A DNA stretch of 16,256 nucleotides from Chitinophagales bacterium. Lineage in GTDB: Bacteria > Bacteroidota > Bacteroidia > Chitinophagales > UBA2359. The DNA lies in contig JAHDDN010000083.1 of assembly GCA_020629335.1 (NCBI GenBank), forward strand, positions 1 through 16,256, read 5' to 3'. Below are positions 1 through 6,454 of this stretch, one piece after another. The notes under the pieces are model-generated. The model saw nothing but the letters and a program-made list of their open reading frames with translations, was not told the DNA's origin and did not search any database. Every line of letters starts with the position of its first letter. Within the stretch, counting starts at the first letter, position 1. The translations under genes and the position numbers were made by a program.

Positions 1-57
1 ATAATTTCGCTTAAAGATAGATTTTCTACTTGGATCATGCAAGTGGGTGCCTTTCAT
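1..57 (-). CDS. Possible N-terminus of a gene leaving the window
   Basis: On the minus strand an ATG at 57 opens a frame that stays open to the window edge (19 codons, starting MKGTHLHDPSRKS). The ATG overlaps the TGA of a 23-codon frame just upstream (ATGA), the arrangement of translationally coupled genes. The basic, polar sequence is not recognised. Too little is present to assign a family. It may instead be the continuation of a gene broken by a frameshift at the overlap. Confidence 0.3.
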   Translation of the reverse strand, partial: MKGTHLHDPSRKSIFKRNY

Positions 58-125
58 CCTTGTTGATTATCATCTTGCACAAATGAAGTCAATAAAATGA
101 TCGCTAAGTAAGTTATCCATTTCAT
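54..125 (-). CDS. Possible 23-residue leader-like peptide
   Basis: A minus-strand frame from ATG 125 to TGA 54 encodes a short peptide starting MKWITYLAIILLTSFVQDDN. It has one lysine, a hydrophobic core of about 13 residues and a polar end, so it reads like a signal peptide followed almost at once by a stop. Its stop overlaps the ATG of the next frame by ATGA. Either it is a real coupled small peptide, the signal peptide of a gene interrupted by a frameshift, or chance. The evidence is only the composition and the overlap. Confidence 0.2.
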   Translation of the reverse strand: MKWITYLAIILLTSFVQDDNQQG

Positions 126-143
126 ATAAGTATTTTAATAGTT

Positions 144-377
144 AGGCGCATCCCATACGCTCGCAGATACCAAACATTTATCATCCCACACCAGTTTATC
201 ATTCATCATTTTTAATTCATCATTAAGCAGAGCGCATGGTCGGGCTATCCGTTATTATGGGCCTATTCAGCAGCTACTCCACTAAGCTGTACTTGTCTGC
301 CCTGCGGGCCAGCCGTCGTCCAGCTAAGTTCCGTAAGCTACTTCATCACGGCCCATACCACTTCTATCCCTATGCGG
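144..377 (+). repeat. Long structured dispersed repeat, copy R1
   Basis: The repeat has two parts. The first starts GGCGCATCCCATACGCT (145 on), runs through an AT-rich stretch of ATTCAT-like words, and closes with AGCGCATGG (231-239), which can pair with the CCATACGCT at the start. The second starts TCGGGCTATCCG and is closed by an 8-bp stem TATGGGCC (256-263) with GGCCCATA (350-357), followed by CACTTCTATCCC. Inside lies a small hairpin GCCC-TGC-GGGC (299-309). R2 (10092-10315) and R3 (16129-16256, inverted) share this plan. It lies downstream of the gene ending at 510. Nothing is recognised in the remaining bases 378-509. Confidence 0.8.
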
Positions 378-509
378 ATTATTGGTATTATCCCAAGGAT
401 TAAATGTTTTATATTATTTATTTGGGGTTTTGTTATTTAGCATTTTAAGCTTTATTGCTTGGTCATCTATACTTAGATATTGATAAGATTTTTACTAGCC
501 TATTCATTT

Positions 510-1439
510 TTATATTGTTTTAAATAATGATAATGTATGCCTATTGGTACTCACATACACTTCCAAGTTTTCAATATCAATCAATAAATTAAATCGCTTT
601 AAAAATTCTCCACCCATCACACTGGTTTGTTGAATCTCCAATTCACTATCAAAATAACTAAGGGGAGTATTCGAAAAGGGGACATCAAATACTTTAAAAG
701 TATCAACCTTTACTTTCTTGGTTTTAATGATATTCCCATGAGAATCTTTCAGCTCTTTTTCCTCAATTACTTCCAATTGACTAAACACCTCATTTTCTTT
801 ACAAAAATGATCGTCCAGTATGATAGTCCCCCCATATCCTGAGTGAATTAAAAACTTATTTCTAATCTTCTGGCCATCAACGCTTATTTCTCCTTCAATG
901 AATAATGATTCATGTTTATCAGTTGATAGCTTAAATTTTTGATATTGAGTATTGTCTATATTTAGGTTTGCTGGGTCGTGAAGAATGATTAGATTTTGAT
1001 CATTATCTATTTCAATTATACTACCTTCAAATAAACTGGGACCGAATTTACCATCCGATTCAGGACCTGATAGCATATCTAACCAAACAGTTAAACTATC
1101 CCATTTAAAATCAAAAATTTGAAGACTGTTGTTTTCAATATATCTTGAATCTTTAGTGCCTGTCCAACTTGTTGAGGAGGTATTCTTAATCTCCTTGCTT
1201 CTTAGTTGCTCCGACTTATCAGGCGTTAATGAAACAGTACCCACCGCTGTATGAAACATCAAAGAAACCGTATCCTCTTTGTTTAAAATTGATTCTACTA
1301 TAATATTATTATGATCATTCAAAACAAATTGAATCGTGTCATTAAGCAATTGCTTACTTGTATTTTCAAAGGTCGCTGTTGCCGCTACATTAATGCTTAC
1401 TAATAAGTACACACTGAGAATGAGGTATAATTTATTCAT
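510..1439 (-). CDS. Secreted pepsin-fold (aspartyl-protease-like) protein, active-site Asp replaced by His
   Basis: A 309-residue protein read from ATG 1439, chosen because a clean signal peptide starts there (MNKLYLILSVYLLVSINVAA); a GTG at 1463 and an ATG at 1448 are in-frame alternatives. The mature part has two similar lobes, as in bacterial aspartyl-protease-like proteins. Lobe one has FHTAVG (His63) where D-T-G is expected, then DGKFGPSLFEG and an EIDNDQNLIIL strand. Lobe two has FLIHSGYGG (His199), then MGGEFLKRFN (275-284) and a LIDIENLEVYV strand. Both positions that normally carry the catalytic Asp carry His, so classical aspartyl protease activity is not expected. Location is inferred as periplasm or outer-membrane side. 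It stands alone, divergent from the next gene. The fold is fairly sure; the function is unknown. Confidence 0.7.
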   Translation of the reverse strand: MNKLYLILSVYLLVSINVAATATFENTSKQLLNDTIQFVLNDHNNIIVESILNKEDTVSLMFHTAVGTVSLTPDKSEQLRSKEIKNTSSTSWTGTKDSRYIENNSLQIFDFKWDSLTVWLDMLSGPESDGKFGPSLFEGSIIEIDNDQNLIILHDPANLNIDNTQYQKFKLSTDKHESLFIEGEISVDGQKIRNKFLIHSGYGGTIILDDHFCKENEVFSQLEVIEEKELKDSHGNIIKTKKVKVDTFKVFDVPFSNTPLSYFDSELEIQQTSVMGGEFLKRFNLLIDIENLEVYVSTNRHTLSLFKTI

Positions 1440-1501
1440 ACTTTCCATTTTAAAGATGATCACAAACTTGCTATAACTTTCCTTCTATTATGATTCATTT
1501 C

Positions 1502-1566
1502 AAATATAATAGTATTTTCTGTAATGGTGAATGGATTAACTATTATTAACTAATACTATTATATTT
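1502..1566. promoter_or_regulatory. Perfect 15-bp inverted repeat in a divergent intergenic region
   Basis: AAATATAATAGTATT at 1502-1516 is the exact reverse complement of 1552-1566, with a 35-base spacer. It lies between two divergent genes (starts 1439 and 1685), so it may be a regulator site pair, a cruciform, or ends of a very small repeat. No T-run or GC stem suggests a terminator. Function is not determined; only the symmetry is seen. Confidence 0.5.
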
Positions 1567-1684
1567 CAGATCGATTAAAAAAGACTTAGAAATGAAAGTT
1601 GTATTTGGCTTAATGACATTTGCCAATTTAGATTTTTTTTCATACTTTAGACAAATTATTATTCAACCTTCTAACCTAATTATT

Positions 1685-2143
1685 ATGGAATTCCCAAGTG
1701 TATTTGAACCAGCCACTAATGTGACGCTAATCGAGCGCATCAATAAGTTAACGAGTGAAACCAAACCAGAATGGGGCAAAATGAATGTTGCCCAAATGCT
1801 GGCTCATGTTAATGTCGGCTACGATATTGCTTATGGAAAAACACCCGTAAGCTATAATTTTCTCATGAAATTTATGCTTAAAACTTTTGTCAAGAATACA
1901 GTCGTTGGCTCTAAGCCTTATAGTAAAAACGGCAGTACTTCCCCTGTATTCGTGATCAAGGATGAGCGTGATTTTGAAAAGGAAAAGGCCCAATTGATCG
2001 AATACATCAAAAAGACCGAAGAAAAAGGATCCAACTATTTTGAAGGTAGAGAAAGTGCTGCTTTCGGCAAACTAAGTTCCAAGCAATGGAGTATTCAATT
2101 TTATAAACACCTAGATCATCACTTGACTCAATTTGGGGTTTAA
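1685..2143 (+). CDS. DinB-like DUF1569 family protein
   Basis: A 152-residue cytoplasmic protein. I chose ATG 1685 (MEFPSVFEPATNV) because the family usually starts close to this motif and is about 150 residues; an in-frame ATG at 1592 would add 31 hydrophobic residues without family resemblance. The sequence fits the DinB/YfiT four-helix fold: KPEWGKMNVAQMLAHVNVGYD carries His41, and the C-terminal YKHLDHHLTQFG carries His142, His145 and His146, so three histidines are placed for a metal site. DinB-like proteins are often metal-dependent thiol transferases or damage-inducible proteins; the reaction of DUF1569 members is unknown. It is the only clear plus-strand gene of the window. A strong hairpin follows 16 bp after its stop. 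Confidence 0.75.
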   Translation: MEFPSVFEPATNVTLIERINKLTSETKPEWGKMNVAQMLAHVNVGYDIAYGKTPVSYNFLMKFMLKTFVKNTVVGSKPYSKNGSTSPVFVIKDERDFEKEKAQLIEYIKKTEEKGSNYFEGRESAAFGKLSSKQWSIQFYKHLDHHLTQFGV

Positions 2144-2148
2144 TATTT

Positions 2149-2226
2149 GGGCACATCCCCATTCTAATTTTCATCGGTCCGTAGGGGCGTACCTTTGTCT
2201 GCGCCCTCCGATGAAAAATTAGAATG
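2149..2226. terminator. Hairpin between convergent genes, with a nested GTAG-footed palindrome
   Basis: The left arm CATTCTAATTTTCATCGG (2160-2177) pairs with 2208-2226 with one extra base, so the arms form about 18 bp. Inside lies GTAG (2181-2184) followed by GGGCG ... CGCCC (2185-2206), a second small stem. The genes on both sides converge (stops at 2143 and 2259), so it is well placed as a bidirectional terminator. It starts with GGGCACATCCCC (2149-2160), the same 12 bases that start repeat R2 at 10092, so it is probably also a repeat-derived element. Confidence 0.6.
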
Positions 2227-2258
2227 CACGCACTAGCAAATTGTTGTTATCAAAAAAA

Positions 2259-3002
2259 TCAATTAATATCAAAAGCTGTTACAAACTGTCCATTGGTAGG
2301 GAAATAATGATACTCATCAATCAGAAATCTGGCCATTGATTTCATATGTCCAGCACCATAAACGATGGCTATTGTTTTCTCCGAATGACCTTCCGACTCT
2401 ATACTTTCTCTAATATGCTGAAATACGATTTGATCTCTTTGATTCATCGTAAAATTGCGAGAACTACCTTCTTCATCATCAAGCGGGCCATAAGCCAATA
2501 ACATTTCTTCTGTGGAGTCCATAAACTGCTTGGCCAATTTTTTTCTCGACATTCCTTGTCGGGCAATAAACATCATGAGTGGGTCTAAAAAGCTCATTTT
2601 CAGCTTTTCTTTAAGGCTTACTTCTCCCCAAGCTTCTGAGCCTGATTCTGGGTCATAATCCGTATGAGTTAACTCAGCATCTAATTCTCTCAAATCAAAA
2701 TGCTCTGATTGGGTGACCAATCCCAATTGATTTGCAAACATTTTGTATTGCTTAAATGTTAGATTTAGATTTTTTAGACTTATGCGATTAGTGATGGGTT
2801 CAGCATCATCTATTAGGTCGATCCCTTCATAAAATACTTCATCACAATCCTTGAGATTTTCCAATACATTTTCATAGTATTCTTCAGAGGCAATATGAAT
2901 CATTGGAACTAATCTAAATTTTAATTTAATTTTCTTATCTCTACAAATAAAATCATACAATACTGTTCGCACTAAAAAACTGCTTGATTCAATAAACTTC
3001 AT
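2259..3002 (-). CDS. TraB/PrgY-like family protein
   Basis: A 247-residue protein without signal peptide or clear membrane segment. Features of the TraB/GumN (Tiki-like) fold are present: an early strand with LVPMIHIAS (His36) followed by a helix and DEVFYEG (Glu59-Gly60), a middle region with FTMNQRDQIVFQHI (Arg189), and the late strand IVYGAGHMKSMARFL with the GxxH-type motif (His219). TraB-fold proteins include pheromone shut-down factors and proposed metal-dependent proteases; no substrate is known for bacterial cytosolic members. It is minus-strand, downstream of the RAYT gene with an 87-bp gap and separated from the plus-strand gene by a hairpin. Family call good, role unknown. Confidence 0.7.
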   Translation of the reverse strand: MKFIESSSFLVRTVLYDFICRDKKIKLKFRLVPMIHIASEEYYENVLENLKDCDEVFYEGIDLIDDAEPITNRISLKNLNLTFKQYKMFANQLGLVTQSEHFDLRELDAELTHTDYDPESGSEAWGEVSLKEKLKMSFLDPLMMFIARQGMSRKKLAKQFMDSTEEMLLAYGPLDDEEGSSRNFTMNQRDQIVFQHIRESIESEGHSEKTIAIVYGAGHMKSMARFLIDEYHYFPTNGQFVTAFDIN

Positions 3003-3089
3003 TTTAAGGAAATTTCATTAAACAATAATGGGTTAGGTTCTACTAAAATCAACACTATAATTATTATTTAAGTTTCTTAATGTGAATGC

Positions 3090-3608
3090 TTAAATGTGAA
3101 ATTGATCACTTTTCCAGTTTAATGGATTGTTCCTAATATAATTGGAAATATTTGTGTAGGAACGGGAATTTCTGATTATATGATCATGGAAACTGGGTTG
3201 CCATGCGAAATCAATATTTTGTCCTTTTGCAAACTTAGTTACACCTGCCTTATATCCTCCAACTATTGCCCCTAATTTATCAGTTTGTGGCCCGAACTTA
3301 TTTCCAGTATAAACTCTATAGCCTTCTTTTTTATTAATCGTAATAATTCCATGTACATGGTTTGGCATAATAACATATGCACCTAAAATCACGAATGGAT
3401 AGTATTTAGGAATATCTATCCAATATTGATCAGCAATCCTTCCAATCTGTGAATATTTCATTTTATCATCTTCAATATCTCCAAAAAAACAGAGCTTATC
3501 ATAGGTACAAATTGTTACAAAATAATCTGCATTGCTTCCATAATCCCAATTACGAAGCCGAGTAGAATCTACTCGGTACTTCCCTTTGTATAAATCTGAC
3601 ATAAACAT
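3090..3608 (-). CDS. RAYT: REP-associated tyrosine transposase (Y1/IS200-like HUH fold)
   Basis: A 172-residue protein (ATG 3608; ATG 3602, giving MSDLYKGKYR, is equally possible and more like relatives). It carries the Y1 transposase signature: RNWDYGSNADYFVTICT near the start, then VIMPNHVHGIITI with the HUH pair His84 and His86, and GGYKAGVTKFAKG with Tyr119 as the likely nucleophile, then WQPSFHDHIIRN and ISNYIRNNP at the end. Full family length and no frameshift, so it looks functional. RAYTs are single-copy domesticated relatives of IS200/IS605 transposases that act on GTAG- or GGAG-footed REP hairpins rather than moving themselves. No IS ends flank it, but such palindromes begin 127 bp upstream of its start (3735 on), which supports the RAYT reading over an ordinary IS. 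Confidence 0.88.
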   Translation of the reverse strand: MFMSDLYKGKYRVDSTRLRNWDYGSNADYFVTICTYDKLCFFGDIEDDKMKYSQIGRIADQYWIDIPKYYPFVILGAYVIMPNHVHGIITINKKEGYRVYTGNKFGPQTDKLGAIVGGYKAGVTKFAKGQNIDFAWQPSFHDHIIRNSRSYTNISNYIRNNPLNWKSDQFHI

Positions 3609-3729
3609 TTTTTAATTGAAAAAATCTTCTTCTCAATTATATGAGGCATGTCTTACCTATTTTCCATAAAATAAATCGAAAAAAATTCACAAAAATTGAA
3701 AATTGTTTGGGATAATATGGTGAATCGTA

Positions 3730-4027
3730 ATATTGAGACGCGAATTCGCATCTCTACGCAAATAATTGTTTTTACGGGGTGATATTATGTAAAGACGCCT
3801 ATTGGCGTCTATAAATGTGGCGTTTGGAGGGAACCTACATATGAGACGCGAATTTGCGTCTCTACCAAAATGGGATATTGATCAATATATGATATTGAGA
3901 CGCGAATTCGCATCTCTACGCAAATAATTGTTTTTACGGGGTGATATTATGTAAAGACGCCTATTGGCGTCTATAAATGTGGCGTTTGGAGGGAACCTAC
4001 ATATGAGACGCGAATTTGCGTCTCTAC
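3730..4027. repeat. 162-bp tandem repeat of GTAG-footed palindromes (BIME-like array)
   Basis: Bases 3730-3865 recur without a mismatch at 3892-4027 (136 identical bases, period 162, 26-base spacer). Each copy holds three hairpins. Two are GAGACGC-type palindromes (3735-3754 and 3843-3862; 3897-3916 and 4005-4024), each followed by TAC so that the minus strand reads GTAG at the foot. The middle one is AGACGCC-TATT-GGCGTCT (3793-3810 and 3955-3972), read on the plus strand after GTAA. The unit is therefore hairpin(-), hairpin(+), hairpin(-), the layout of REP clusters. The array sits between the RAYT gene and the 3' end of the VanW gene, ending 17 bp before that stop. Bases 3609-3729 show nothing beyond AT-rich sequence. 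Confidence 0.92.
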
Positions 4028-4044
4028 TGAAATGGTATTGAAAA

Positions 4045-4758
4045 TCATCCTATTTCTATTTTATAAACCGACCGATTCACCACCAAACCATTATCATTTT
4101 TTCCAATGACATAGGTTTGATTCGTGCCCTTTCTGATTTCAAATTGAATGGGTTGAGGATGGATTAATTCAGCACTTTTTAGATAGGCCTTAAAATTAGT
4201 GGCTGTCACTTCAAATTTAAAGGCGATTGGGAAAGAATTGGTATTGAGTATTCTCAAATCTTTATAGCCATACACCACCGTAGCATCCGTTCCTAATGGG
4301 GTAAATCTTGTTTCGTCTGTGTAGATATCTCTGGAATGATTGTGGCGCTCTATTATCTTCAAATTAGCTTGCAAAGCGAGATAGTATATAATTCCCGAAA
4401 TTTGACACAAGCCGCCCCCATAATCTTCTTGTAATTTTCCTGCTATGATATTTCTGCCTTTTTTGTAGCCATTCGCTTGAGTGGGTGCCCCTACCCTATC
4501 CCAAAAGGATAGAATCTGATTAGGCAATATAGTAATGGCTTCTATTCTTTGACTGGCTAATCTAATGTTGTGGACTTTATTTTCGTGTAGATGGCTTTTT
4601 CTGATGGGCTGCTCTAATTGGATATGATAGGGCATTTCTTGTGTGCTTTTGCTTTGGGCAAAAATCGCCTCATATCCCTGCCATTTATCTTGGATTTTAC
4701 GTTGAGCTAATTTTATTTTTAGCCTTGCTTGTGGTGATATAAATTGCCTAATATTCAT
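4045..4758 (-). CDS. VanW-domain protein
   Basis: A 237-residue protein. The VanW domain covers about residues 60-180: RLASQRIEAITILPNQILSFW, then the G-rich GGGLCQISG (114-122), IIERHNHS (136-142), and PLGTDATVVYGYKDLRILN. The N-terminal 45 residues are basic and helical, and no signal peptide is seen. VanW was first seen beside some glycopeptide-resistance clusters, but its biochemical role is unknown and most carriers are not resistant; no vancomycin-resistance genes lie nearby. Its ATG overlaps the TGA of the upstream methyltransferase (ATGA at 4755-4758), so the two are almost certainly cotranscribed and coupled. Its stop lies 17 bp from the palindrome array. Confidence 0.85.
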   Translation of the reverse strand: MNIRQFISPQARLKIKLAQRKIQDKWQGYEAIFAQSKSTQEMPYHIQLEQPIRKSHLHENKVHNIRLASQRIEAITILPNQILSFWDRVGAPTQANGYKKGRNIIAGKLQEDYGGGLCQISGIIYYLALQANLKIIERHNHSRDIYTDETRFTPLGTDATVVYGYKDLRILNTNSFPIAFKFEVTATNFKAYLKSAELIHPQPIQFEIRKGTNQTYVIGKNDNGLVVNRSVYKIEIG

Positions 4759-5429
4759 TTCTTCTCAATTACAAATAGTAGGTAAGAAGCATACTCTTTT
4801 AGTAAGGTTTTACTTAAGAAACTATCTATGCTGACAAAATATTTCCGAACAGACTTAGGAATTCTATGTATCGGAAAAAAGGCAATTCCCTCTATTTTTT
4901 TTATCTCCCATTGATCACCCAACATATCTTTCATTTCTTGGCTGGTAAAATCATTGGCTCCATGCCAATTAGCTGCTTGATAATTAGTTATTTTCCTTCT
5001 ACTTTTGGAAGGAATATCAAATATGAATTGGCCACCCTTTTCTAAAACTCGATGGGCCTCTTGAAATATTTGGGCAGTCATCGTCTTATCTAAATGCATG
5101 AATACATGAAAAGAAATGAGTCGTTTGAAACTATTGTTATCGAAAGGCAATTCTGTGGCGCTGCTTACACTTAGTTGCTTGTCAGGATATTTGGCTTGGG
5201 CAATTTTAATCATCTCAGGGCTAATGTCGATGCCGTACTGAGCAAATTCTAAAAAGCGGCCTGTTCCACAGCCTATATCTAATATTTTTTCCTTAGGAAT
5301 TGAATGGACTAATGAGCGGACGATTTTCTTTTCTTGTTCGTCTATGTATTGACCGTAGCTATTTCCGAAGCGATCTTCATCATAGGCGGTCGCTAATTGG
5401 TCGTAGTATTCTTTGACTGCTGTTTTCAT
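4755..5429 (-). CDS. Class I SAM-dependent methyltransferase
   Basis: A 224-residue Rossmann-fold methyltransferase of the UbiE/COQ5-like (methyltransferase 11) type. Motif I is ILDIGCGTGRFLEFA (49-63), the acid after strand 2 is in YGIDISPEM (Asp68), motif II is around SATELPFDNNSFKRLISFHVFMHL (90-113), and HRVLEKGGQFIFDIP (126-140) is the motif III strand. The substrate cannot be told from the sequence. It is first gene of a two-gene operon with the VanW protein. Upstream, 5430-5630 is non-coding, so a promoter is expected there, but no convincing TAnnTTTG box was found. Confidence 0.85.
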   Translation of the reverse strand: MKTAVKEYYDQLATAYDEDRFGNSYGQYIDEQEKKIVRSLVHSIPKEKILDIGCGTGRFLEFAQYGIDISPEMIKIAQAKYPDKQLSVSSATELPFDNNSFKRLISFHVFMHLDKTMTAQIFQEAHRVLEKGGQFIFDIPSKSRRKITNYQAANWHGANDFTSQEMKDMLGDQWEIKKIEGIAFFPIHRIPKSVRKYFVSIDSFLSKTLLKEYASYLLFVIEKK

Positions 5430-5630
5430 GTTGGGATAATATAATGTTATTAACGTTTTCAGTCAAATACTTATTTTACTAAACTGAATAACATTTTAAC
5501 GTTGGGAATGTTGGAACTGAATAATGGATGAATTGAAATAATTACTAATAGACTAACTACCAATTATACTAATTGACTAAATTTGCGCGAGGGAATGCAA
5601 TTCCACTTACGAACGCATGGGCGCACCCTA
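5430..5630. other. Non-coding gap with repeat fragments
   Basis: This 201-base gap separates two minus-strand genes. Bases 5514-5580 are low-complexity words of the kind ACTAATTGACTAA, also seen beside the long repeats. Bases 5585-5628 are unusually GC-rich, with a small hairpin GGAAT-GCA-ATTCC (5592-5604) and GGGCGCACCC (5619-5628), which resembles the start of repeat R1. It is probably a decayed or partial copy. No gene is seen. Confidence 0.4.
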
Positions 5631-6428
5631 TTATTCAACTTTAAAAACGGTATTGTGATGAAGTTTGCCTGTTGCTTTATAGCCTAGTGATAAGATATTT
5701 TCTTTTAGCCAACTTTCATCTGGGAGATTTTCTAAGATGATGATGGGCTTACAACGTTTAATGGTTTCTATGGCGCCTTTTAGGGCTTGTTCTTCATAGC
5801 CTTCTACGTCTAATTGAATGATAGAGATCTTGCGATGATTGGGAATGGCATTATCTATGGAGGCAATTTCAATTTCAACTAATTGACCTTTTTGATGGTC
5901 TTTAGAAACGATGGTACTCGCCCCTCCTAAATTGACTCCCTTTTCATTTTGCACCATCATTTGTGCTTTGGAGGGCTCCGCTCCTAATCCTGCATTATGT
6001 AAAACAACCTGATCTAATTGATTAATTTGTTTTGTGATACTGGCACATTTATAATTTTCTGGATTGGGTTCAAAGGCCCAAATTTTATTTTCAGGGCCAA
6101 TACCACTTGACAAGCCAGGCAAAAAATCACCGAAGAAAGTGCCTGCATGAATGATGTCACCATCCCCACAATTTGTTCTCATATAATTGATAGTATCTGG
6201 CTCGTAGACTTCCCCTTTGAGAATCAATTGTACTGCAATTCGTTGCTTGGATGAAATGGGCACACAGTATCCACCATATTCATTATAAGCAATCATACAA
6301 TTTAGAACTTTATTTGCCTGATTTAAGCTAGTGGTATGTTTAGGACGATCCACCATTTGGGAAGCCTTCATTTGGTTCCAAACAAATTGTCGAATCGATA
6401 ATGGGATAAGGTGTTTTATACTGGCCAT
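5631..6428 (-). CDS. FkbM family methyltransferase
   Basis: A 265-residue protein. The FkbM-type SAM-binding fold starts near residue 80: GDGDIIHAGTFFGDFLP (88-104) is the glycine loop, with DIIHAGTFFGDF where DVGAN-type sequence is common; IWAFEPNPENY (116-126) holds the ribose-binding acid; ISIIQLDVEGYEEQALKGA (201-219) is the typical DVEG motif; PIIILENLP is the last strand. FkbM proteins methylate hydroxyls of sugars, lipids or polyketides, and in Bacteroidota many sit in polysaccharide loci. No glycosyltransferase is nearby, so the substrate is open. It is minus-strand, 26 bp downstream of the lipoprotein gene, so it may be cotranscribed with it. Confidence 0.85.
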   Translation of the reverse strand: MASIKHLIPLSIRQFVWNQMKASQMVDRPKHTTSLNQANKVLNCMIAYNEYGGYCVPISSKQRIAVQLILKGEVYEPDTINYMRTNCGDGDIIHAGTFFGDFLPGLSSGIGPENKIWAFEPNPENYKCASITKQINQLDQVVLHNAGLGAEPSKAQMMVQNEKGVNLGGASTIVSKDHQKGQLVEIEIASIDNAIPNHRKISIIQLDVEGYEEQALKGAIETIKRCKPIIILENLPDESWLKENILSLGYKATGKLHHNTVFKVE

Positions 6429-6454
6429 TGATAGATAATTGTGGGAATAATTCG

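Noticed and set aside
241..420. Plus-strand open frame across R1
   Set aside because: It reads across stem-loop repeat DNA, and R2 and R3 do not keep the frame; pairing rather than coding is conserved.
3730..4027. CRISPR array
   Set aside because: Only two copies of a 136-bp unit with one 26-base spacer, internal palindromes and no cas genes; it fits a REP-type array better.
4045..4758. Glycopeptide-resistance locus suggested by the VanW domain
   Set aside because: No vanA/vanH/vanX ligase or dehydrogenase genes nearby, and VanW domains occur widely in sensitive bacteria.
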